10,507 nt of DNA, from the NCBI GenBank assembly GCA_945877885.1, contig CAMCSI010000033.1, positions 1-10,507 on the forward strand. The letters are read 5' to 3'. Of this stretch, positions 1 through 6,693 are shown in pieces (position 1 is the stretch's first letter; each line of letters opens with the position of its first letter). This stretch comes from Chlamydia trachomatis (GTDB lineage: Bacteria; Chlamydiota; Chlamydiia; Chlamydiales; 2-12-FULL-49-11). A model generated the notes under the pieces. The model worked only from the letters and a program-made list of their open reading frames with translations. It did no database searches and had not been told where the DNA came from. Position numbers and translations under genes: made by a program.

Positions 1-1
1 A

Positions 2-744
2 GGAGTAAGACCTGTGTTAGAATTACTTTGTAAAAAGGAACTATTTACTCAACCTTTATTTTAACTTCAAAGGGGATTGAAACACATACAGGAGAAATTC
101 TTTCAGAAATTGCAGAAGAAATCTTAGGTAGCAATGCCAAAATAGGCTATTTAAGCGGCCCTACTCTTGCCGATGAGGTGCTTTTAGGGCATCCTACTTG
201 CGCTGTAGCCGGTTCAAAGCAAAAAGCGGTGCAGCACATTATCAAAGAGCTTTTTGAAGGGGATAATTTTACAGTGGAGGGCTCTTATGATCTTCATGGT
301 GTGGCCCTTGGCGGTGCTATGAAAAATGTGATTGCTATTGCAGCTGGAATGGCTTCTGGATTGAAATTTGGGTATAATACAAATGCTATGCTTCTTACTA
401 AAGGGTTAGAGGAACTAAAAAAAATGGCAAGAATCAAAGGTTGTAGAGAAGAGACGATGAATTCTCTTGCAGGTATTGGTGATTTAATTGTTACTGGGGT
501 ATCTCCTTTATCTAGAAACTTTCGTTTTGGAAGACATTTAGGGGAGGGTCATACTGCAAAATCGGCAAAAGAGGAAATTGGGATGGTTGTGGAAGGAGAG
601 TATACTGTAAAAGCTGCCTATGAGCTGATGAAAAAATCATCCATTCATCTGCCTATCACAGAAAGTGTCTATAAAGTCTTAAATGAAGGAGCCCAACCTA
701 TTGATGCAATTTTAAAAATACTTGAGAGTAAAGAGCTTGTATAA
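2..744 (+). CDS. gpsA: Glycerol-3-phosphate dehydrogenase [NAD(P)+], 5'-truncated by the window edge and with an apparent frameshift
   Basis: GpsA reduces dihydroxyacetone phosphate to sn-glycerol-3-phosphate in the cytoplasm, supplying the phospholipid backbone. Visible family blocks are TSKGIE (bases 64-81), LSGPTLADEV, GGAMKNVIAIAAG (containing the catalytic Lys), the LAGIGDL stretch, a SRNFRFG substrate-site motif and MVVEGEYT near the end. The C-terminal domain is complete and ends at TAA 742-744. The N-terminal Rossmann domain lies mostly outside the window. Upstream of base 60 the protein continues in a different frame: GVRPVLELLCKKELFTQPLF is read from base 2 and stops at 62-64, while TSKGIE is in the frame of 178-744. 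One extra T in the T run at 59-62 would join them as PLF-LTSKG, as in the family. A start at GTG 178 is not credible because homologous sequence lies in frame upstream. If the frameshift is real, this is a pseudogene; if it is a sequence error, the gene is intact. Its stop overlaps the next ATG. Confidence 0.88.
56..64 (+). other. Apparent -1 frameshift site in gpsA
   Basis: Frame 2 reads CCT TTA TTT TAA here and stops, and frame 1 picks up the same protein with TTA ACT TCA AAG. The join corresponds to one missing T in the T run at 59-62. The heptamer is not a canonical X XXY YYZ slippery site, since neither tRNA would re-pair well one base back, so a deletion or a base-calling error is more likely than programmed frameshifting. 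Confidence 0.8.
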
Positions 745-2222
745 TGAATGATTTATTCAAAGGCGAAAAAGTTGTCCTAGCAAGTACGATGGCTCTTTTT
801 GAAAAGAAGTTGATAGAGGATGATGCATCTCTTGCAGAAACTTTTATGGATAGAGCTGCGGCGGCTTTGTATGAGATTATTTGTCAAAAACTTTTTAAGT
901 CCCATCATTTTTCTCGTGTCGTACTACTTGTTGGTAAAGGGAATAATGGGGCAGATGCCTATTGCCTCGGTAGTTTGTTGTTAAGTGATGATTTAGAAGT
1001 AGTCGCATATCAAGTATATGAAGAAGTTTCCTATTTATGCGCAAAAAAAGGGGCGTTTTTTGAAGAAAATGGAGGCGCTCGGGTTCTTCTTAACGATATA
1101 AATGATCTTTATTTACAAGATGGGGATTTAATCATTGATGGACTTTTTGGCACTCAGTTTAAAGGGGAGCTTTCTTCTTTAACCAAAGGGGTAATAAAGC
1201 ATTGTAATGAGAGTAAAGGATTTGTCCTTTCCATTGATATTGCATCTGGGGTAGATGGGGATACTGGAATGGTGAAAGAAATAGCTATCAAGGCAGATAT
1301 GAGCGGTTATTTAGGTGCGTTAAAGGTGGGTCATTTATTTGAAGATGGACTTATCCATGCAGGCATCTTGCAGTTTGTAGATTTTGGATTAGACATTGAA
1401 ACTATGAAAGGGGAATACTATTTAGTAGATCCTTCTGAGGTTTATCAAACTCTGCCGAAAAGATCTTTGCTAGATAATAAATATACAGCTGGGGAGTTGT
1501 GTGTGATTGCAGGCTCAGATGAAATGCATGGGGCAGCAGAACTTGCCTGTAAAGCCGCTTATCGAGCAGGGTGTGGTTTAGTAAGACATTTTTATACGGG
1601 AAAGGTTCGTGTAACTATGGACGAGGTGATTAGTACAAAATTAAATCTGGATCACTTAGAAGAGAAGATGCAAAAATCCAAAGCTTATCTAATCGGACCA
1701 GGACTTGGAAGATCTGAGGAAGCAAGACTTGCTGTAGAAAAAGTGATGGGACTGTCTCATTTGACGGGGGTGATTGATGCAGATGCCTTATTTAACCTTG
1801 ATAAGCCACATAAAGGTGCTGTTTTAACTCCGCATAAAGGGGAAATACTTAGACTCTTAAAACTTGATAAACAGGCAGGAGAAAGTGCGATACATAAAAA
1901 AGCAAAAGAATATTGTCAAAAGTATCAAGTAATTATTGTGTATAAAGGGATGCCTACAGTGATTTTTTCTCCTGGGGACGATCCCTTAGTGGCTATTTCT
2001 GGCAATCCTGGCATGGCAAAAGCAGGATGTGGCGATGTTCTTTCAGGAATTATTGCCTCCTTTATTGCCGGGGGAGTTCATCCAAAAGATGCCGCAATAA
2101 TGGGTGTTATTATCCATGGGAAAGCGGGCGATTTTGCTGCAAAGAAGCTTTCTATGCCGTACATGGTTGCCTCAGATATTATTAGTGAAATTTCTACTGT
2201 TTTTTTGAGTTTCTTCCTCTAA
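744..2222 (+). CDS. nnrD: Bifunctional NAD(P)H-hydrate epimerase / ADP-dependent NAD(P)H-hydrate dehydratase (YjeF-type fusion)
   Basis: This cytoplasmic repair enzyme handles hydrated NADH and NADPH: the N-terminal half interconverts the R and S epimers, and the C-terminal half dehydrates the S form using ADP. The epimerase domain (about residues 10-230) shows VGKGNNGADAY (63-73), IDGLFGTQFKG (131-141) and SIDIASGVDGDTG (163-175). The dehydratase, of ribokinase-like fold (about 240-485), shows IAGSDEMHGAAELA (255-268), IGPGLGR (317-323), DADAL (345-349), LTPHKGE (361-367) and SGNPGMAKAGCGDVLSG (419-435), with Asp431 as the expected catalytic acid/base. At 492 residues it matches the usual fused form. 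The ATG shares its A with the gpsA TAA (TAATG), with no strong Shine-Dalgarno sequence, so coupling to gpsA is likely. The epimerase loop reads GNNGADA where GNNGGDG is usual; the Asn and Asp are kept. The last 51 bases overlap the PBP gene on the other strand. Confidence 0.93.
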   Translation: MNDLFKGEKVVLASTMALFEKKLIEDDASLAETFMDRAAAALYEIICQKLFKSHHFSRVVLLVGKGNNGADAYCLGSLLLSDDLEVVAYQVYEEVSYLCAKKGAFFEENGGARVLLNDINDLYLQDGDLIIDGLFGTQFKGELSSLTKGVIKHCNESKGFVLSIDIASGVDGDTGMVKEIAIKADMSGYLGALKVGHLFEDGLIHAGILQFVDFGLDIETMKGEYYLVDPSEVYQTLPKRSLLDNKYTAGELCVIAGSDEMHGAAELACKAAYRAGCGLVRHFYTGKVRVTMDEVISTKLNLDHLEEKMQKSKAYLIGPGLGRSEEARLAVEKVMGLSHLTGVIDADALFNLDKPHKGAVLTPHKGEILRLLKLDKQAGESAIHKKAKEYCQKYQVIIVYKGMPTVIFSPGDDPLVAISGNPGMAKAGCGDVLSGIIASFIAGGVHPKDAAIMGVIIHGKAGDFAAKKLSMPYMVASDIISEISTVFLSFFL

Positions 2223-5200
2223 AATTTCATGCCATTGATGAATCATAGAGGCTGCAAGAGGTGCTGCTTCCTTACCCCCACTTCCAAAGCGTAGGTGGAC
2301 AACAACCACAAGATCTGGATGGATAAAATGTGTGGTGTCTTCAAAAGATACTGCAGTAAACCAAATATTTTTAGTGATAATTGCCTGTTGCTCTCTATCT
2401 AGTGTTGGGTTGTAGGCAATTTCTGCAGTGGAGGTTTTTCCTCCCATCTGGTTCATTACCTTTTTATAGATCCCTCTTTTGTAAGAATTGCTTATAAGAC
2501 TATTGATTTTAGAAATATGAGCTGTTCCTTTACTGCTATTTACTACATCGTAAAGACTTTGCATCAAGGTTCTATGTACCGGCTCGGGTATATCTATCGT
2601 TGTTTTGATTTCCTTTTCATGATTAAAAATGTAAGCGGTTTCTTTTGAGCTTTCCCCTTGTGGGAAGAGTGGAAAGAAGATTCCAATATTTTGTAGCTGT
2701 TTTTCGTAGTGAATAGAATTTTTATAAAGAATAGAAAGAGGATCTTTGGCAGGTTCAATATTTACAATTGCCTTTACAATTTGCGGCTTTAATACCTTTC
2801 CATCATTAACAAGAGCTGCAATTGCAACAGCTGCTTGCAGAGGGGTAACAATCAAGGAGTGTTGGCCAATTGCAAAGGAATATAGGGATGTTCTATTGGT
2901 CAAAATATCTGAAGGAAGAGCCCCTTTTACTTCACCAGGTAAATCAATGCCTGTTTTACTACCAAATCCAAGGGTCTTTGCGGTGGATAGGATCGTAGAG
3001 GGATCCTTGATTACGTTGGAGGCAAGTAGCGAATAGTACAAATTAGATGATTTTGCCATCGCATCGATAAAGTCCACTTTACCAATATTTTGGTGACCAC
3101 GTGGAAGTCTGCCCCCTTTATAAATACGTTTGATGGGGGTATAATCTAAATGGTACCCCAGTACAGAATCTTTGGTGAGTTTTGTGCTATAGGGAGGTGA
3201 TTTATCAATGATGGTCATGGGATTTAATGGAAACGTTAGTTCTTTATTGCCATTGTAATAGTTCATTAATGCTTCAAAACCTAGGAAGAGTTTAAAACTT
3301 GATCCTAAAGGGGTGTTATCGACAAAAGCATTGGATTTGGAAAATCCAAATCCACTACCTGGATAAAAGGCTCTAGCTAAGGCTTGTTCTGAGGGCTCTT
3401 TTCCTGATTTAAAGGTGAAATAGTATTTACCATAAAGAGGTCTGTTTAACTCAGAAAATGATCGCATCGTTTTAAGATAGGGGATGATTTGTTCCTCTGA
3501 TAAATGAGTAAGATGAGCTTTTAATTTAACGTAAGAGGGATCGGTATTATCTAAGCTTTTCTCAATAAGAGCTTGGAAATAGGGTAAACGAATATCGCCT
3601 TGGTTAACGGGCGCTCCAATGGTTAAATAGGCTTGAATAAACTCCCATTTATTGACACTAAAGAATTGATCGAATAAAGATTTTTCCATCTCTTCTAAAT
3701 AGGTAATGTAGGCAAGGGCATGTTTTTTTGCAGCCTTTTCCTCTTCACGTTTTCCTTTCAAATATTCTTTAAAATAATCCTTTCTCCAATCAGCAAATTC
3801 ATGCGTATGGAAGATTTTTTTTGTGATTTCTAACACCTCTGCTTCTACGGCAATTTTTGCATTACCAAATTCTTTATACGTTGCAAGGGATTCATGTCCA
3901 GTTTCAGCAAGAAGGGAATCATCAAAAAGGTGGTTGGGGCAAAAAAGACGTAAAATATCTAAAAAAAGTATTTTATCATCATTTTTTGGAATTAAAGAAA
4001 GGTAGGGATCAAGCTCATTGCTAATTTCAGCAAGAAGAGAAGTTTTACTTTTTAACGTTTGAAGAATTTCATTTTTTCGATCTTTTGGTGTTTGGTGAAA
4101 CGTCCCCGTATGGAAGGAATCAGAGTATAAAGCATCTATTAAAGGGTGAATATCTTTTTCTGCAGAAAGAAAATGGAGCATCTCCATACAATTTTGGATA
4201 AAATTAGCCCCATGAATATTTTTTACCTTTAAAAGAGCTTTTTTTATGCTCGAATCCTTTGATAAAATTGTATCTATGAAAAAATGGAAGGTAAGCTCCT
4301 GTTCTAAATGATCCCACCTATTTGTGGAAACATTGTAAATATCTTTCTCTAAAAGCTTTAAACCATCAAAGATTTTCCCTATGTAATCAGGCGTTTCAAG
4401 CCATTTCAAGGCTTTATCTTTATTTAAAGCAGTAAAATCATTAGGATCAAATCTGGGATAAGAAGCCATAGCGACCACTTCACCAGTTGATGGGATCATG
4501 GCAATGATGGATCCACCTGCTATCCATGGGGATTGAACCTTATCATGATTTTTTCCTGCACGAGTAAACCCCTCCGTACGAATTTTTTCACTGTCGGAAA
4601 GAAGTTTTTCAGCATGCTCTTGTAGTTTTGAAGAAATCGTTAAAAGAATCCGTCTTCCTGGGGTCTCATCATAAGATTCAGGTAATTTGCATCGTCTATT
4701 TCCTTTATGATCTACCAAGTAGTAATCTTTTCCAATGGAACCTTTTAACTCTTTATCAAACATTTTTTCGATACCACTTTTTCCTACTTTTGAGTGGATG
4801 GTATAGGATTTATTTTGCAAAAACTCAAGGTCTTCTCGACACTGCTTAAGGGAAGTGTACCCTTTTGGTAAAGGGGTAACCACCCCAAGTTTTTGGTTAT
4901 CTAAATATTCCTTTAAAAGAGCGATCGATTCTTTGATTTTATAATGCTCATGCTCCCCAATAGATCCAATGTAGCCCAAAATATGGGAGCCTACCTTTCC
5001 CTCAGGGTAGGTTCTTTTGGATGTAACTTGCATATGCAGTCCAGGAAATTTTGCCTCTTTTATCTTGAGTTTATAAAATATTTCTTCTGGGATCTCACTT
5101 TTTAAAACAAAAGGGGTGTTTGGAAATAAAGTAGCTTTGCTATGGATTAAGTCTTTGATCGCTAAAGCATCTTGATCAAGATAGTTTTCAAGAAATGTGG

Positions 5201-5531
5201 CAAGGTTTTCTATCGCCTCCTTTCTTGGATAAATGATTTTTGACCCCTCTTCAGTGGATATTTTTTGCCGTATCGGAAGTCGTTTAATGGGATCATATAA
5301 AATGGCTATTTTGTAAGAAATTGTGTTAACCGCAAGCGGGAGGTTGAAACGATCACGAATGGTCCCACGGTCAGGGGTTTTAATGGTTGTTCTAAGTGCG
5401 GGCTTTTTAGCCTCATTTAAATGATACTCATGTTTAATGATGGAAAGATAATAGACGCGAATTCCAAATAGGGAAAAAATACTTCCTAATATGATTAATA
5501 AGCGCCTGATTTGAAAATTTATATCTCTCAT
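2172..5531 (-). CDS. pbpB: Class B penicillin-binding protein (PBP2-like D,D-transpeptidase) with a large insertion
   Basis: A membrane-anchored transpeptidase that cross-links peptidoglycan. Residues 11-31 form a single N-terminal membrane anchor. PDRGTIRDRFNLPLA (53-67) and the GKSGIEKMFDKEL stretch (250-262) belong to the PBP dimerisation domain. The AMIPSTGEVVAMASYPRFDP block (344-363) opens the catalytic domain. The active-site motifs are SSFK (Ser744 nucleophile, Lys747), SSN (828-830) and GKTSTAE (1031-1037), where the third motif is KTS instead of the usual KTG. GFGSKTGIDLPGE (855-867) and the IGQHSLIVTPLQ region (888-899) are further landmarks. About 380 residues separate SYPRFDP from SSFK, against about 40 in E. 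coli FtsI; the extra roughly 330 residues (about 367-695) are Lys/Glu-rich and probably helical. From memory Chlamydia PBP2 (CT682) is also over 1000 residues. The start lies one base after the stop of the upstream gene (TAG-T-ATG) with no Shine-Dalgarno sequence, which implies translational coupling. FtsI is the alternative family assignment; synteny favours PBP2. Confidence 0.93.
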   Translation of the reverse strand: MRDINFQIRRLLIILGSIFSLFGIRVYYLSIIKHEYHLNEAKKPALRTTIKTPDRGTIRDRFNLPLAVNTISYKIAILYDPIKRLPIRQKISTEEGSKIIYPRKEAIENLATFLENYLDQDALAIKDLIHSKATLFPNTPFVLKSEIPEEIFYKLKIKEAKFPGLHMQVTSKRTYPEGKVGSHILGYIGSIGEHEHYKIKESIALLKEYLDNQKLGVVTPLPKGYTSLKQCREDLEFLQNKSYTIHSKVGKSGIEKMFDKELKGSIGKDYYLVDHKGNRRCKLPESYDETPGRRILLTISSKLQEHAEKLLSDSEKIRTEGFTRAGKNHDKVQSPWIAGGSIIAMIPSTGEVVAMASYPRFDPNDFTALNKDKALKWLETPDYIGKIFDGLKLLEKDIYNVSTNRWDHLEQELTFHFFIDTILSKDSSIKKALLKVKNIHGANFIQNCMEMLHFLSAEKDIHPLIDALYSDSFHTGTFHQTPKDRKNEILQTLKSKTSLLAEISNELDPYLSLIPKNDDKILFLDILRLFCPNHLFDDSLLAETGHESLATYKEFGNAKIAVEAEVLEITKKIFHTHEFADWRKDYFKEYLKGKREEEKAAKKHALAYITYLEEMEKSLFDQFFSVNKWEFIQAYLTIGAPVNQGDIRLPYFQALIEKSLDNTDPSYVKLKAHLTHLSEEQIIPYLKTMRSFSELNRPLYGKYYFTFKSGKEPSEQALARAFYPGSGFGFSKSNAFVDNTPLGSSFKLFLGFEALMNYYNGNKELTFPLNPMTIIDKSPPYSTKLTKDSVLGYHLDYTPIKRIYKGGRLPRGHQNIGKVDFIDAMAKSSNLYYSLLASNVIKDPSTILSTAKTLGFGSKTGIDLPGEVKGALPSDILTNRTSLYSFAIGQHSLIVTPLQAAVAIAALVNDGKVLKPQIVKAIVNIEPAKDPLSILYKNSIHYEKQLQNIGIFFPLFPQGESSKETAYIFNHEKEIKTTIDIPEPVHRTLMQSLYDVVNSSKGTAHISKINSLISNSYKRGIYKKVMNQMGGKTSTAEIAYNPTLDREQQAIITKNIWFTAVSFEDTTHFIHPDLVVVVHLRFGSGGKEAAPLAASMIHQWHEILEEETQKNSRNFTNNI

Positions 5532-5532
5532 A

Positions 5533-6390
5533 CTAAAGTTCAGATAAGGTAATGTCTGAATGCTTAATCATCCAGCCTATTTGATCATTGGTAATTTTTT
5601 TCTCCTCCTCTATGAATCTTTGCATCAGATTTTTTACATAGAGTTCATCTGCAGAATTAACCGCTTTTTCACCGTTTAGTAACATACTAATATAGTAGGT
5701 GTTATATTCATAGGCTAAGTACTTTGTGTACACATCATAAGATCTGCTAATTTTTTCAAACAGTTCATTTTCAGAATCAAGTAAGAGTAAAATCTCATCG
5801 CGCATGGATAAATCTAAAACGATATGGCAGGTTTTTAACTCATGAATCTTGCTATCATCAATAATATATTCTGCATTGAGTAAAGCATGTTTATTTTTAT
5901 ATTTGTTTGCAATTTGTTTCATTTGTAACCAAATATCTTTGTAAATATAAGAATTAGAGCAGATTTCAGTGGTTAAAGCTTTCAAAGAATTTGTAATAAA
6001 ACCAAGATCCCCCTTTTCTTGATCGGATAGATTAAAACTTAAAAACTCTTCAATCATAAGCCCTAAGGGGCTATTTGGGTGAAAATGTGCAAATTCCTTA
6101 AGCTCGGAAAATAGATATTGTTTATTTTGTTCATTTCTAAGGTTGATTTCTTCCCAAAAAGCTATTTCACTTTCAGAGGTTTCGATTGCAAAGGGCTCCC
6201 CTTTTTCCATATAAAGATGATTCATTTCTGTAAGAAAATCTAGATAAACACCATTTGTATAATTTTCTATAATGTTTTTAACAAATGCTGAACCAGGAAT
6301 TTGCTCTAAAGTTAATGGATTTTCTCCATAAGTGGCATGTAAGGGGGTTATTCCTAACAATGCTAAAAGAATAAAGATAGATCTTTTCAT
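5533..6390 (-). CDS. Secreted protein of unknown function at the ompA locus
   Basis: I do not recognise a family. The 285-residue product starts with a classical Sec signal peptide (MKR, then IFILLALLGI, then PLHA), with likely cleavage after Ala19 and no lipobox cysteine. The mature part of about 266 residues is acidic, rich in Glu, Asn, Tyr, Leu and Ile, and looks mostly helical. It does not show the alternating strands or C-terminal aromatic residue of an outer-membrane barrel, and it ends in SEL. It has only two cysteines (144 and 188), which could pair in the periplasm. The ATG has an AGGAG at 6396-6400, five bases upstream. The gene is immediately upstream of, and probably cotranslated with, the PBP gene, so a role in cell-envelope or peptidoglycan work is a reasonable inference only. 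In Chlamydia the position between pbpB and rpsB is held by the major porin gene ompA; this protein is not similar to it by eye. Confidence 0.85.
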   Translation of the reverse strand: MKRSIFILLALLGITPLHATYGENPLTLEQIPGSAFVKNIIENYTNGVYLDFLTEMNHLYMEKGEPFAIETSESEIAFWEEINLRNEQNKQYLFSELKEFAHFHPNSPLGLMIEEFLSFNLSDQEKGDLGFITNSLKALTTEICSNSYIYKDIWLQMKQIANKYKNKHALLNAEYIIDDSKIHELKTCHIVLDLSMRDEILLLLDSENELFEKISRSYDVYTKYLAYEYNTYYISMLLNGEKAVNSADELYVKNLMQRFIEEEKKITNDQIGWMIKHSDITLSEL

Positions 6391-6411
6391 TATGGCTCCT
6401 AGTTTAGCTTT

Positions 6412-6440
6412 ATGTTATTCCTATAGAATATTTTATTCAA
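6412..6440 (-). promoter_or_regulatory. Candidate sigma70-type promoter for the secreted protein-PBP operon
   Basis: On the minus strand TTGAAT (6435-6440) is followed after 17 bases by TAACAT (6412-6417). Each box matches 4 of 6 consensus bases. Transcription would start near 6405, only a few bases ahead of the AGGAG ribosome site, so the leader would be very short. The assignment is weak in such AT-rich DNA. Confidence 0.3.
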
Positions 6441-6482
6441 GAAAAGATTTTAAACATTAGGATGGTTACTCAAGAAAATCTA

Positions 6483-6512
6483 TTGCGTGTAATCATCTAA
6501 GTAAGATATATT
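6483..6512 (+). promoter_or_regulatory. Probable promoter of tRNA-Gly
   Basis: TTGCGT (6483-6488) and TATATT (6507-6512, 5 of 6 consensus bases) are 18 bases apart. The -10 box ends 13 bases before the mature tRNA 5' end, the same spacing seen at the tRNA-Glu promoter downstream, which supports both calls. Confidence 0.5.
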
Positions 6513-6525
6513 GTTTTCAAGTTTT

Positions 6526-6596
6526 GCGCCCGTAGTTCAACGGTAGAACAATAGCCTTCCAAGCTATGAGTGTCAGTTCGATTCTGATCGGGCGCT
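6526..6596 (+). tRNA. tRNA-Gly(UCC)
   Basis: A full cloverleaf can be drawn. The acceptor stem is GCGCCCG with CGGGCGC (6526-6532, 6589-6595). The D arm is GTTC/GAAC, and the anticodon stem is ATAGC/GCTAT with loop CTTCCAA. The anticodon is TCC at 6558-6560, which reads GGA and, by wobble, other glycine codons. The T arm is GTCAG/CTGAT with loop TTCGATT and one G-U pair. Base 73 is U, as is usual for bacterial tRNA-Gly. The 3' CCA is not encoded, so it must be added enzymatically. It lies just ahead of the rpsB operon on the same strand. Confidence 0.97.
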
Positions 6597-6597
6597 A

Positions 6598-6621
6598 TTT
6601 CCTTACAAAATTGTAAGGAAA
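6598..6621 (+). repeat. Inverted repeat between tRNA-Gly and rpsB
   Basis: Arms TTTCCTTACAA and TTGTAAGGAAA pair perfectly around a central AA, one base after the tRNA 3' end. As RNA this gives a stem of about 10 bp with a short AAAT loop. Neither strand has a U run after it, so it is not a standard intrinsic terminator. The right arm overlaps a candidate -35 box for rpsB (TTGTAA 6611-6616). It could be an operator, an RNA-processing site or a weak terminator. Confidence 0.65.
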
Positions 6622-6638
6622 AATAGTAGCACTAGATT
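6611..6638 (+). promoter_or_regulatory. Weak candidate promoter for rpsB-tsf-pyrH-frr
   Basis: TTGTAA (6611-6616) is followed after 16 bases by TAGATT (6633-6638), each with 4 of 6 consensus matches; the start would be near 6645, giving a leader of about 50 bases. A better-looking -10 hexamer, TATAAC at 6672-6677, has no -35 box at a normal distance and would leave a leader of only about 10 bases. Read-through from the tRNA-Gly promoter is an equally good explanation. Confidence 0.25.
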
Positions 6639-6693
6639 TTTAAAATGTTAAGAGTTTGAGTGTAGAACCATTATAACGTAAAAAGAGGTACAG

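Noticed and set aside
53..64. Programmed -1 ribosomal frameshift in gpsA
   Set aside because: The site is not a standard slippery heptamer and no stimulatory stem-loop is obvious just downstream; a missing base is simpler.
178..180. GTG as the start codon of gpsA
   Set aside because: Clear GpsA sequence (TSKGIE through LSGPTLADE) lies in the same frame upstream, and more in another frame before that; the gene is truncated and frameshifted, not short.
2225..2241. Short inverted repeat TTCAT...ATGAA after the hydrate repair gene as a terminator
   Set aside because: Only five AT-rich pairs, no U run, and it lies inside PBP coding sequence.
2746..3036. Plus-strand ORF inside the PBP gene
   Set aside because: It is antisense to the conserved catalytic part of the PBP, has no recognisable motif, and is a shadow of the coding bias on the other strand.
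3823..4849. Two further short plus-strand ORFs (3823-4005 and 4628-4849) inside the PBP gene
   Set aside because: Antisense to a gene with good motifs; no ribosome site or family resemblance supports them.
5533..6390. Calling the secreted protein a porin or OmpA homologue because of its locus
   Set aside because: No barrel-like alternating strands, no terminal aromatic residue and few cysteines; position alone does not justify the name.
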